This document shows, in pieces, positions 1 through 8,918 of a stretch of DNA of 64,000 nt. Location of the stretch: assembly GCA_963760935.1 (NCBI GenBank), contig CAVXFB010000003.1, positions 310,001-374,000 of the forward strand, given 5' to 3'. Numbering within the stretch: position 1 is the stretch's first letter; each line of letters starts with the position of its first letter. The position numbers and the translations under genes were made by a program. The stretch is from CAVXFB01 sp963760935. Its GTDB lineage: Bacteria; Planctomycetota; Planctomycetia; Pirellulales; Thermoguttaceae. Below the pieces are notes generated by a model. The model worked only from the letters and a program-made list of their open reading frames with translations. It was not told the DNA's origin and searched no databases.

Positions 1-578
1 GAAATCTTGCGGCTGACAAACTCCTTGCCTCGCAGCGGTGATTCGTGATTGAACAAGATGCCCGAGCAGGCAAAGATATCGTAGCTCTCACGGTAGTTCA
101 CCGTAATCCAATGCCCGTATACTTTTGCCACGCCGTAAGGGCTCCGCGGCCAAAACGGCGATTGCTCGTTTTGCGGCTCCTGTTGCACCTTGCCGAACAT
201 CTCACTGCTACTGGCCTGATAGAAGCGGATGGTCGGATCGACTAGCCGCACCGCCTCCAGCATCCGAGTGACGCCCAACGCTGTGAACTCGCCAGTCAGC
301 AAGGGCTGCGACCAACTGGTGGGCACGAAACTCTGGGCGGCAAAGTTGTAGACCTCGTGCGGGCGGACTTCTTGGATAATGGTGATAATCGACAACTGGT
401 CGAGTAAGTCGGCCTGATGGAGTTGGAGACGCCCATGGAGGCGGCCGATGCGCTCGAAATTTTCGGTGCTGGCCCGGCGGACCATGCCGTGGACTTCATA
501 GCCCCGTTCGAGTAGGAATTCGGCCAAATACGAACCGTCCTGCCCGGTAATGCCGGTAATCAACGCCTTGCGACTCAT
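1..578 (-). CDS. gmd: GDP-mannose 4,6-dehydratase, 5' part (cut by window edge)
   Basis: The minus strand from an ATG at 578 encodes a short-chain dehydrogenase of the extended NDP-sugar type and runs off the left edge, so only about 192 N-terminal residues are present. The start reads MSRKALITGITGQDGSYLAE, with the GITGQDG nucleotide-binding loop typical of Gmd. Further in are the SSSEMFG segment and SPYGVAKVYGHW, which holds the catalytic Tyr-x3-Lys pair. Family knowledge: Gmd converts GDP-D-mannose to GDP-4-keto-6-deoxymannose in the cytosol, feeding GDP-fucose, GDP-rhamnose or similar sugars into surface polysaccharide. The divergent polysaccharide export gene to the right fits that role. 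The family call is firm; the end product is not determinable here. Confidence 0.93.
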   Translation of the reverse strand, partial: MSRKALITGITGQDGSYLAEFLLERGYEVHGMVRRASTENFERIGRLHGRLQLHQADLLDQLSIITIIQEVRPHEVYNFAAQSFVPTSWSQPLLTGEFTALGVTRMLEAVRLVDPTIRFYQASSSEMFGKVQQEPQNEQSPFWPRSPYGVAKVYGHWITVNYRESYDIFACSGILFNHESPLRGKEFVSRKI

Positions 579-891
579 ACCAACCTCGCGTTCCAGCAAT
601 TTATGCCCATGCCGAGTTTAGTCGCGGTCTGGGACGACTGCAACGGCATCACGGCTCGCACACCGATCTGGTGGCGCAAGGCATTTTTCACGTACACAGC
701 CCCCAAAGGAGCGGGATGCTTGACGGTGAAGCGACATTTTACACCGAATAGACAAAGTCCAGGCACACAACGGTCGATTATTTCGACGACGCGCATCCGG
801 CAAAGTCGGCGGAAATGCGCAACTCGCCCCATCCTGCCGATCTTGTCACGACAGATTTACGGCGTGCTGCTACGTCAGGCGATCGACAATC
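579..891. other. Intergenic region between divergent gmd and export gene
   Basis: These 313 bases separate two divergently transcribed genes and should hold both promoters. Short open frames on both strands here have no recognisable protein character. I see no convincing -35/-10 pair and no strong ribosome binding site before either start. Confidence 0.5.
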
Positions 892-2394
892 ATGACCCGT
901 GCATCCCTTATTCGCCGACCAATTCTTACCATGTGGGCCGCGTGTGCGCTGGCCGTGTCGTTATTCGCCATAAGTACTGAACTGCTTCGGGCCGCGGACA
1001 GGCCGGCACCCGAGTCACCGCGGGAACTGCTCGTCAGTAGCCGTGGCATGGACCTCTACAAGGCCTCGCCATCACCCGATGTAGGGCGTCAGGGCGAATC
1101 GCCACAGACATTGCTCAGAGGCGTACGCTACAAGGACCTTTACCGGCCATCGCTACCGCCGCCGATCGTTAATGACATGACGCCGAGACGCACGCCGTCC
1201 GCGGTCGTACGTCCGGAAGACCTATACAAGCCAGCGATTGCCGATCTCATCGTGGGCGACGCGGAAACACCACGTGTTCTTCCGACCAGTTTTCAGTCAG
1301 ACGAGTTGTACGGGCCAGCGATCGAACGCGGTCTCGGTTCGCACGAGGTCGATTCGTCGCGGGACCTACTTGCCGGCGCTAACGCCGGAACTCGGTACGC
1401 ACCAGCGAGTGAGGCGTCCGAACTGTTAATCCGACGGCGTGCTGTGAAGACAGTGGAGGACGAAACTCCGGAACCGGACGAACCGCCCCACGAACTGTCG
1501 AAGGTTTCCTTGCCCGCCTACCGCATTGAACCTCCGGATGTTGTTCAGATTCTGGCCGTCAAGCTTGTGCCTCGCCAGCCGTACCACATCGAAGAGTTTG
1601 ATATGCTGCAAATCCAAGCGTTGGGGACGCTGCTGGATCAACCGATCAACAACTACTATCTCGTGCAAGCAGATGGCACGGTCGACTTAGGCCCCGTCTA
1701 CGGGAAGGTCCGCGTCGCAGGAATGACGGCGGATGAGGCCAATCACGAAATCACACGCAAACTAAAGGCCCTGTTGCAGCAGCCGGTTGTTTCCCTTCTC
1801 TTGGCTCGCGCGGCAAGTGTGCAGCAGGTAAACCGCAACTACCAGGTGCAGTCCGACGGCACGGTTGATCTGGGCCGATATGGCATGGTGTCCGTCACCG
1901 GAAAGACCATTACGGAGGCCCGACTGGCCGTTGAGGATCGGCTCTCCATGTTCTTTGACGGGCCGACAATTGGCTTGGACGTAGTGGCCTACAACAGTAA
2001 GAAGTACTATATCATCATCGCCGGTGCCGAGGTTGGCGAGCCGATCGTGCCCGTGCCCATCACAGGCAACGAGACGGTCCTGGACGCCTTGAGCCAAATC
2101 AATGGCTTGCCAAGGATATCAAGCAAGACCATGTGGCTGGCGCGACCCGCGCCAAACGGGTTCGGGTGCGAGCAGATTCTACCCATCGATTGGGCGGCAA
2201 TTACGCGCGGCGCCCGTGCCGACAGCAATTACCAGATACTGCCTGGCGATCGCATCTACATCGTCGACGACAAACTTATCGCAACGGAACAATTTCTGTC
2301 GAAGTTCACCAATCCGATCGAGCGCCATGCTACAGATCTCATCGCTTGGCGCCTCGACAATTCGAAACACACAGACCCTGGGCCGCAGGTATAA
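892..2394 (+). CDS. Polysaccharide biosynthesis/export protein (Wza-like, two export domains)
   Basis: The 500-residue product starts with a signal-peptide-like segment (about residues 8-35, ending SLFAISTELLRAAD) without a lipobox cysteine. Residues about 45-150 hold four copies of a short motif: DLYKASP, DLYRPSL, DLYKPAI and ELYGPAI, spaced roughly 30-45 residues apart. From about 205 come two tandem Poly_export/SLBB-like units, recognisable by YRIEPPDVVQI, then the paired phrases VQADGTVDLGPVYGKV and VQSDGTVDLGRYGMV. Family knowledge: such proteins form the outer-membrane secretin-like channel for exopolysaccharide. Planctomycetes commonly carry versions lacking the lipidation site. The neighbouring gmd supports a surface-polysaccharide role. 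The start at 892 has only a weak ribosome site; an in-frame ATG at 931 is an alternative. Confidence 0.85.
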   Translation: MTRASLIRRPILTMWAACALAVSLFAISTELLRAADRPAPESPRELLVSSRGMDLYKASPSPDVGRQGESPQTLLRGVRYKDLYRPSLPPPIVNDMTPRRTPSAVVRPEDLYKPAIADLIVGDAETPRVLPTSFQSDELYGPAIERGLGSHEVDSSRDLLAGANAGTRYAPASEASELLIRRRAVKTVEDETPEPDEPPHELSKVSLPAYRIEPPDVVQILAVKLVPRQPYHIEEFDMLQIQALGTLLDQPINNYYLVQADGTVDLGPVYGKVRVAGMTADEANHEITRKLKALLQQPVVSLLLARAASVQQVNRNYQVQSDGTVDLGRYGMVSVTGKTITEARLAVEDRLSMFFDGPTIGLDVVAYNSKKYYIIIAGAEVGEPIVPVPITGNETVLDALSQINGLPRISSKTMWLARPAPNGFGCEQILPIDWAAITRGARADSNYQILPGDRIYIVDDKLIATEQFLSKFTNPIERHATDLIAWRLDNSKHTDPGPQV

Positions 2395-2592
2395 CCTAGG
2401 GCGGTAAGGATGCCTCACTGCATTGTACGGTGGCCGCGCAACAATTAGGCTGAAGGACCTTGCCAGACCGGCCATGGTGGACCTGTCACTATCGCAGGAT
2501 AGGGCGACCTCCGGCGCAACGCGGCAGTTCCCCACCAATAGCCTCTAGCGTCTTTGCATCTCCTTAGCCCGCCGACGATTGGCTGTCTCGCC

Positions 2593-3867
2593 ATGTCCAA
2601 TACCGCCATTGAGCACGTTCGCCAGATTGTTGAGCAGAACCGACAGCAGCACGGTGTGGGTCAGGAGGTAAACGCCAAAAGTACAGTCAAACGCGTGGGA
2701 ATTGTTGGTGCTGGCCGAATGGGGACCGCAATTGCTGCGGCGCACTTGCGGCATTGCATACCGGTCGTGATTCACGACCTGAGCGATACCGCCCTGCAAA
2801 ACGCCTGGCCTTTGATTGCGGCCGAGTTGGGAAAATCCACAGCCGACATACAGTCCGTTGTGGGCCGACTCGTCCATTTGACGAACGACTTGGCTGAAAT
2901 GGCTAGCTGTGATCTCGTATTGGAGGCCGTTGCCGAAACGCTTGCCGCGAAACTCGACGTGTACTCACGATTGCAGCTCAATCTTGCCAAGCACACGATT
3001 GTCGCCTCGAACACCTCGACAATTCCAATTGGCCGACTGGCGCAGGGCGCTACCGACGCCTCACGATTTTGCGGCATGCACTTTTGTCACCCCGTGCACC
3101 GGCGTCCGTTGGTGGAAATCGTGCGCGGCCCCGAGACAAGTGACGAGACCGCAACGACCGCCGTTGCACACGCCTTCGCAATCGAAAAAATCCCGATCGT
3201 CGTGCAGGACGGGCCGGGCTTTGTCGTCAATCGACTGCTGTTCCCCTATTTGGGCGAAGCACTGGAATTATTGCGCGAAGGGGCATCAATTGAAGCGATT
3301 GACCGAGCCGCCACCGACTTCGGCATGGCGATGGGACCACTGCGGCTGATGGATGAGATTGGACTGGACACTACGCTTCAGGCGGCGTGGGTCTTATCCG
3401 CGGCGTTTCCCGAGCGGATCGTCTCTTCGCCACTGTTGGTGTCGTTGATCAAGGCGGGCAGGTTGGGGCAGAAGAGTGGAGGCGGCTTTTTCTCCTACCG
3501 TGAACCGATGAGCGACGAAGTCATCGGCCCGGCCATCGCAGAGATCGCGCCGATGGTTGCCCGATGCGTGTATTCTCAGCGACCGGAGACCGACATTTCG
3601 CCCGAGCGGCTCATCTTGCCTATGCTCTTGGAAGCTACCCGCATCCTTGGGGATGGAAGGGCATCACATCCTCGCGACATCGATCTCGCGGTTCTCTTCG
3701 GTCTCGGATTTCCCGTGGAAACGGGCGGACTAATGTTCTGGGCCGACACACAGGGGGCCAAGCGAATCCTGAGCAGCCTCGGATCGCTCGCCGAATTAGG
3801 GCCTCGCGCCGAGCCAACGCCTCTATTAAGCACCTGGGCGAGCCACGGCGGAAAGTTCTATCGCTGA
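2593..3867 (+). CDS. 3-hydroxyacyl-CoA dehydrogenase, stand-alone
   Basis: The 424-residue product begins at ATG 2593 (MSNTAIEHVRQ); a longer reading from TTG 2554 has no better support. The Rossmann loop GIVGAGRMGTA lies near residue 38, followed by SNTSTIPI and the catalytic FCGMHFCHPVHRRPLVEI segment (HFxxP with the His). Two C-terminal dehydrogenase domains follow; the end, GLMFWADTQGAKRI ... PLLSTWASHGGKFY, is the terminal signature of the dehydrogenase half of FadB/FadJ. No enoyl-CoA hydratase domain precedes it, so this is the dehydrogenase half alone. Expected reaction: NAD-dependent oxidation of L-3-hydroxyacyl-CoA in beta-oxidation. No other beta-oxidation gene is adjacent. Confidence 0.85.
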   Translation: MSNTAIEHVRQIVEQNRQQHGVGQEVNAKSTVKRVGIVGAGRMGTAIAAAHLRHCIPVVIHDLSDTALQNAWPLIAAELGKSTADIQSVVGRLVHLTNDLAEMASCDLVLEAVAETLAAKLDVYSRLQLNLAKHTIVASNTSTIPIGRLAQGATDASRFCGMHFCHPVHRRPLVEIVRGPETSDETATTAVAHAFAIEKIPIVVQDGPGFVVNRLLFPYLGEALELLREGASIEAIDRAATDFGMAMGPLRLMDEIGLDTTLQAAWVLSAAFPERIVSSPLLVSLIKAGRLGQKSGGGFFSYREPMSDEVIGPAIAEIAPMVARCVYSQRPETDISPERLILPMLLEATRILGDGRASHPRDIDLAVLFGLGFPVETGGLMFWADTQGAKRILSSLGSLAELGPRAEPTPLLSTWASHGGKFYR

Positions 3868-4206
3868 TTCCCCGCCAGACTTTTCCGGATCGCATCACGA
3901 CCCATCCATGTAGGCAGTGATCGCAGCGAAGCGTTTCGTCCCCCTCACAAGAAGGCATGCGGCGCCGCGCGATGCAAGTCCCTATCTTGCCTGCACGCGG
4001 TTGCATCGACCGCCATAATTGTCTAAAATGGAATGCAGCTTTGACACGCCAACAGAGTCCCGCCCGAAAAGTCTGCCGCCCGCGGACGAGCGTTAGCTGC
4101 GACCGATTGCCGAGTCGTGAAGAAAGCCGTTCCTGAGGATGGCTCGCACGCAGGAGGAAATCGGAGCTTTGGAAACTTCGCGGATCCCGCCAAGTGGAGA
4201 GCTTCA
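3868..4206. other. Intergenic region upstream of the MacB-type gene
   Basis: This 339-base stretch has no gene that I recognise. It holds one sigma70-like promoter candidate (4001-4029) and, further down, an AGGAGG at 4152-4157 that is not in useful register with an in-frame start codon of the ABC gene. Confidence 0.5.
4001..4029 (+). promoter_or_regulatory. Candidate sigma70-type promoter upstream of macB-like gene
   Basis: TTGCAT (4001-4006) and TAAAAT (4024-4029) are separated by exactly 17 bases. The -10 matches 5 of 6 consensus bases, the -35 only 3 of 6. The GTG start of the ABC transporter gene lies about 180 bases downstream. Call rests on pattern alone. Confidence 0.4.
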
Positions 4207-6505
4207 GTGGAACTGATTCGCCTCGAAGACATCACGAAGACGTATCACTTGGGCGAAATCGACGTGCCGGTGCTCAAGGGCATCTCTCTTACCATCGAGC
4301 GCGGCGAGATGGTGGCATTGATGGGCGCCTCCGGCTCGGGCAAGACGACCCTGATGAACATCCTGGGATGTCTCGATCGCCCGACATCGGGCCGTTATTG
4401 GCTCGACGGCCAGGAGATGAGTTGCCTGAGCCCAAATGGGCGAGCCCTGGTGCGAACGACAAAGCTCGGCTTCGTTTTCCAAAATTTCAACCTACTCCCG
4501 CGCACCACGGCAACGCACAACGTGTTGATGCCATTGGACTACTCGCCGAGCCGTTTGGCGGCGAAACAATGCCGCGATGCAGCTGCAGGAGATCTTGGAT
4601 CGCGTCGGATTGGCCGACCGATGCGACCACGAGCCGTCGCAGATGTCGGGTGGACAACAGCAACGCGTGGCCATTGCGCGATCGTTGATCAACCGGCCTG
4701 CGCTCTTGCTGGCCGACGAACCGACCGGAAACCTCGATTCTCATACCAGCGTCGACATCCTGCGGATGTTTCAGCGGCTCAACGCCGAGGGAATCACCGT
4801 AATTCTCGTAACGCACGATCGCGAAGTGGCAGCCTACGCGCATCGGACAATCCGCGTTGCCGACGGTTTGGTGCGCGGTGACCAATCCCGCTTGCCGCGA
4901 TCGCACGGCCGCCTTTCGATCGCGGGCGTCCATACCACACAATTCACTGGCGCATCGCCGCGGTCTTCTCACAAGGAAGCCCCCGATGGCTCGGCAGACG
5001 ATGCAATGCCCTGGTCGAAGGCCCCAACCTCCACTGCCGCACTAATGGACGACGATCCGTCGACGCCGCAGGAGCCGGCATCTGAAATCGGCGTGGGCAG
5101 TTGGGCCAAAAGAACGGAAACGAAACCGCGGCGCTCATTCGTCCCAGCCTTGGTTCCGCCTACGTTCCGCACGGCGTTGGGCGCGCTGCGACGCAATAAG
5201 ATGCGATCGGCCCTGACCGCGCTCGGCGTAATCATCGGCGTGGCAGCCGTTATCGCCATGACCGAGATCGGACAGGGGTCCAAGTTCGCGCTCGAGAAGA
5301 CCATCGCCAGCATGGGCACCAACATGCTGATGATCCATCCAGGCGCATTCCGTCACGGCAGCGTCAGCCTCGGCACGGGCAGCGTGCAAACGCTGAAGCC
5401 TTCCGACATGGACGAGATTATTCGCCAGTGTCCGGCCGTTTGCGACGTCGCCCCGATCGTCTGGGCCCGTGCCCAGGTGGCCTATAAGAATCGAAATTGG
5501 TTTCCCGAAAGAATGACCGGCACCTCGCCAGCGTACCTGACGGTGCGCGATTGGGATAATTTGGAGGAAGGCGATATCTTTACTGATCGCGACGTTCAGA
5601 ACGGCAGCAAGGTGTGTTTGATCGGCAGCACTCTGAAACGCGAGTTGTTCGAGGGGGAATCGCCCATCGGCAAGGAAATCCGCATTCGCAATGTCCCCTT
5701 CCGCGTCGTCGGTGTCCTCAGCCGCAAAGGCGCCAACATGATGGGGCAAGATCAGGACGATATCGTGCTTGCCCCTTGGACCACGATGAAGTTCAGGGTC
5801 AATGGGGCTGGCAACAACACCCAAGCCGCCGCGGCGCCCAGCAGCACCATCAACACGCTCAATAATCTCTATCCTGGTCAGACATCCCTCTATCCGATTC
5901 CCTCGGCGTCCCAGGCAGCCGACATGCCGCAGGCTGTCCGCTTCGCTACTATCGATATGATCATTGCCAAGGCGGCTAGCTCCGACCAAATCAGTCAGGC
6001 GATCGATCAGATTCGAGGTCTGTTGCGCGAACGGCACAACCTTTCGGCAGACCGTGCAGATGACTTCGATATTCGCGATCTCACCGAAATCCGCAAGACC
6101 ATGAGTTCCACGTCCGAGCTGATGGGGAGCCTGTTGTTGGTCGTGGCCGCCATATCGCTGATCGTTGGGGGCGTTGGCATCATGAACATCATGCTCGTTT
6201 CCGTCACCGAGCGAACACGCGAGATTGGCTTGCGAATGGCCGTCGGCGCCCGCGGTCACCACATCCTGCGGCAGTTTCTGATCGAGGCCGTGCTCCTGTG
6301 TCTTACCGGCGGCGCCATCGGCATTGTGCTGGGCCGGGCGGTGTCGATCACCGTGCGCTCCGTCAATCACTGGCCGACCGAAATATCGTTCCCGGCCATC
6401 ATCATGGCGGTTCTCGTTTCGGCCGGCGTCGGCATCGTCTTTGGCTTCTATCCCGCGTGGAAGGCCTCGCGGCTCGATCCGATCGAAGCCCTGCGGTACG
6501 AGTAG
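4207..6505 (+). CDS. macB: MacB-type ABC exporter (ATPase fused to permease), frameshifted
   Basis: Translation from GTG 4207 (MELIRLEDITKTY, preceded by GGAGAG) gives an ABC ATPase with Walker A GASGSGKTT and Q-loop FVFQNFNLLP. The frame then breaks near 4570-4580 and continues one register over with LQEILDRVGLADR, signature MSGGQQQRVAIARSL, Walker B LLLADEPTGN and the H-loop VTHDR. A roughly 75-residue low-complexity linker leads to a FtsX/MacB permease: TM helix about LTALGVIIGVAAVIA, a periplasmic core of about 230 residues (MacB_PCD), and three C-terminal helices ending RLDPIEALRYE. Family knowledge: MacB drives tripartite efflux of macrolides, peptides or lipids; the substrate here is unknown and no MacA adaptor or outer-membrane partner adjoins. 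Both halves are well conserved on either side of the break, so an assembly indel is at least as likely as a true pseudogene. Confidence 0.82.
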
Positions 6506-6549
6506 ACGTGCAACGTGCAACGCACCTTTCACTGGATCGTTTTCTTGCG

Positions 6550-7311
6550 TCACTGTTGCACCGCGGAACTGCTTGGGGTTGCGGCGGTTACGGAAAGGGG
6601 CGGAGCGGCAACGTCGTTTTGCTCTGTGGGAGGGTGTTGCACGGGCGGAGGGTGTTGCACGTCGCCGGTCGTTTCGCATTCGGCCGCCGTGCCGGCGGGC
6701 GCTAAATGGGTTGCGTCGTCGTGCACTCGGGCGGCCTCGGCCCAAAGTTCCTCGAAATTGGGAAGCTGTGGATACGGTGAAGCTTCGGCCTGCGGGCGGC
6801 AATTCCGGGCGATTTCCTCGTGACGGTGGAACTCGATGACTTCTTCGATCTTCGTGAGCGCGCGGTCCCAATCGCCCTCCGGCAGTTCCTGATAGAGTAT
6901 GCCGACTATTTGGGTGGAAATTTGGGCGAGGTGGTCTTGCGTGATGATGTTGGCGGGGCGACGGGCGAAGTCGTCGGGGTTCTTGCGTTCCAGCAGCCAT
7001 GCGGCCGCGCGCCAGTAGCGGTCTTTGCGGGCAGCGGTGCGGATGTATCGCAGGGCCTCGACCTCGGCGTTTTGTTCTGCGGCGGCGATCTGCTCGGCGA
7101 AGGCGGGATCGCGGGCGGCGGTGCGGGTGATCGTGCTGGCCGCGCAACCGACATACCGGGCGGCAATACGTCGGCTGCTTCCATTGGACAAGAGGGCGAT
7201 GATTTTGTCTCGCTTCTGTTGGTCGAGCACGCCGGGTAAAGAAGCGGAGGAGGAAGCGGGGACGGGGGACGGGGGGCGCGCGGCAGGGGAAGAAGGGTCG
7301 ACATTTGACAT
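6550..7311 (-). CDS. Hypothetical protein with helix-turn-helix-like domain
   Basis: The likely start is ATG 7311 (MSNVDPSSPAARPPSPV), giving about 253 residues. The first 30 residues are Pro/Ser-rich. Residues about 35-75 (LLSNGSSRRIAARYVGCAAS) look like a homeodomain-like or terminase-small-subunit-like helix-turn-helix, followed by a charged helical stretch (YWRAAAWLLERKNPDDFARR) and a Gln/Pro-rich tail. I do not recognise a precise family; resemblance to phage packaging small subunits is an impression only. The upstream and 5' coding part (7246-7550) is repeated downstream as a second copy at about 7551-7850 that carries the same MSNV start but no gene body. Confidence 0.6.
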   Translation of the reverse strand: MSNVDPSSPAARPPSPVPASSSASLPGVLDQQKRDKIIALLSNGSSRRIAARYVGCAASTITRTAARDPAFAEQIAAAEQNAEVEALRYIRTAARKDRYWRAAAWLLERKNPDDFARRPANIITQDHLAQISTQIVGILYQELPEGDWDRALTKIEEVIEFHRHEEIARNCRPQAEASPYPQLPNFEELWAEAARVHDDATHLAPAGTAAECETTGDVQHPPPVQHPPTEQNDVAAPPLSVTAATPSSSAVQQ

Positions 7312-7850
7312 CGGTGGTTTCATGTCAGGGCGCAAAGGCGCCACAGGGGACGGGCCGGTGAGGCTCCTGCGGAGCGAAGCGGGAGAGGTCAAGAGAGCGG
7401 GCGACGGGGCCAATGTACATCGTCGCCCATACGATTTCCAGGTCGGTTTTTAGGCCATGCTTTTGCGGGTTCGTGAAGGTCGCCGATGTGCAACTGGCTC
7501 CGCCAGCGTATGGCTGGCTATCACTGGCCCCTGGTAATGGTCGATCGCACGGAGGAGGAAGCGGGGACGGGGGACGGGGGGCGCGCGGCGGGGGAAGAAG
7601 GGTCGACATTTGACATCGGTGGTTTCATGTCAGGGCGCAGAGGCGCCACAGGGGACGGGCCGGTGAGGCTCCTGCGGAGCGAAGCGGGAGAGGTCAAGAG
7701 AACTGGCGGCGGGGGCAATGTACATCGTCGCCCATACGATTTCCAGGTCGGTTTTTAGGCCATACTTTTGCGGATTTGTGAAGGTCGCCGATGTGCAACT
7801 GGCTCCGCCAGCGTCACTGGCCCCTGGTAATGGTTGGTCGAACGGAGGAG
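7246..7850. repeat. Tandem direct repeat, about 305-bp unit, two copies
   Basis: Copy 1 (7246-7550) and copy 2 (7551 to about 7850) match almost base for base at an offset of 305, for example GGAGGAGGAAGCGGGGAC at 7246 and at 7551. Copy 2 lacks about a dozen bases near its end. Each copy contains the 5' end of the minus-strand gene at 6550-7311 (its ATG and about 20 codons) and about 240 bases upstream. The arrangement is a duplication of the gene's 5' end and promoter region. Confidence 0.9.
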
Positions 7851-7860
7851 ATGATGAGAA

Positions 7861-8276
7861 GCACTGGCCCCCGGGTAATGGTCGATCGCACAGAGGAAAT
7901 CATATGAAGCACTGGCGAAGCCAGTGGCACCCGTGCGTATGGCTGGCTATCACTGGCCCCTGGTAATGGTCGATCGCACGGAGGAAATCATATGAAGCAC
8001 TGGCGAAGCCAGTGGCACCTGCGCGCCACAGGGGACGGGCCGGTGAGGCTCCTGCGGAGCGAAGCGGGAGAGGTCAAGAGAGCGGGCGACGGGGTCAATG
8101 TACATCGTCGCCTATACGATTTCCAGGCCGGTTTTTAGGCCATGCTTTTGCGGGTCCGCGAAGGACGCCGGCGTGCAACTGGCTCCGCCAGCGTATGGCT
8201 GGCTATCACTGGGCCCCTGGTAATGGTCGATCGGACGGAGGAAATCATATGAAGCACTGGCGAAGCCAGTGGCACC
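7861..8276. repeat. About 70-bp minisatellite units with REP-like hairpin
   Basis: Three near-identical blocks lie at 7861-7931, 7949-8019 and 8205-8276. Each runs from ACTGG.CCC..GGTAATGG to a perfect hairpin, CACTGGC-GAA-GCCAGTG, at 7910-7926, 7998-8014 and 8255-8271. The first two are spaced 88 bases apart. The blocks contain no ORF of protein character; they resemble REP/BIME-type intergenic palindromes. Confidence 0.8.
8024..8220. repeat. Partial third copy of the 305-bp repeat
   Basis: From GCGCCACAGGGGACGGGCCG at about 8024, the sequence follows positions 7338-7530 of copy 1 with scattered substitutions. It lacks the part that encodes the gene start. Confidence 0.85.
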
Positions 8277-8295
8277 CGTGCGGAGCGAAGCAACC

Positions 8296-8493
8296 GGGGG
8301 TTTCGCTGCGCTCCACCCCCGGCTATTCGAGTTGCGCCGCTCCGCGGCGGTTTGTGGGACAATTCGGGCCGCGCGTTGCTTCTGGCGTCCAGAGCAACAC
8401 GAGGCGCGCCTGTCGTGCCTTGATTTCAGGCGGCTGGAATGAAGCAGGCACGCTTCGCGTGCCGAAACCAGCGGACGGCACACGAAGTGTGCC
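8296..8493. repeat. Cluster of further hairpins downstream of the repeats
   Basis: The stretch holds CCGGGGG...CCCCCGG around 8297-8325, CCGC-TCC-GCGG near 8340, GGCACGC-TTC-GCGTGCC at 8447-8463 and GGCACAC-GAA-GTGTGCC at 8477-8493. Stems differ in sequence but keep perfect pairing and a 3-nt loop. No T-tract follows, so these are not ordinary terminators. Confidence 0.7.
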
Positions 8494-8518
8494 TGCTGCG
8501 AAAGCAAACGCCGTGGCT

Positions 8519-8794
8519 CTACTCGCCGGTGTACGGCAGCAAGGCCATGAAGCGGGCTCGCTTGATCGCCCTGGTAACCGCGTGTTGGCTGATGGCCGTG
8601 CATCCGCTCTTGCGACGGCTAATGATTTTGCCCTGCCGATTGGTAAGCTTCTTCAGCAACTCGATGTCCTTGTAGTCGACGTACATCGGCCGCGGCCGCT
8701 GACCATCGACGAAGATCGGGTCCTTCTTCTTGGTGCGGACCTTTGACTTCGCCCGCCGCTTGCTCACCTTGTTGACCTGAAGTCGCCTTGCCAT
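8519..8794 (-). CDS. rpsR: 30S ribosomal protein S18
   Basis: The 91-residue product has the S18 core: VDYKDIELLKKLTNRQGKI followed by SRRKSGCTAISQHAVTRAIK and the end RARFMALLPYTGE. A basic N-terminal extension (MARRLQVNKVSKRRAKSKV) replaces the usual short start. S18 pairs with S6 on the platform of the small ribosomal subunit. The ATG at 8794 is preceded by AAGGA at good spacing. Its gene stands alone here, without rpsF, ssb or rplI next to it, which is the usual bacterial arrangement. Confidence 0.95.
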   Translation of the reverse strand: MARRLQVNKVSKRRAKSKVRTKKKDPIFVDGQRPRPMYVDYKDIELLKKLTNRQGKIISRRKSGCTAISQHAVTRAIKRARFMALLPYTGE

Positions 8795-8918
8795 AACGAT
8801 TCCTTAATACGCGTCTTATGTTCCCATCGGCCAAACCAATAAGTTTACCAAAAAGCCGCCGCACGGCAAGGTGTGGTTCAAAGAGCGGTGACCGACACCC
8901 AAAGCCCCCTCGACAGAG

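Noticed and set aside
603..980. A 125-codon frame spanning the gmd/export gene promoter region
   Set aside because: Composition is not protein-like and it overlaps the signal peptide of the export protein in another frame.
5135..7147. A 670-codon open frame antisense to the MacB-type gene
   Set aside because: It is rich in Arg, Gly, His and Asp as expected of a GC-rich shadow, and the plus strand carries clear transporter motifs over the same bases.
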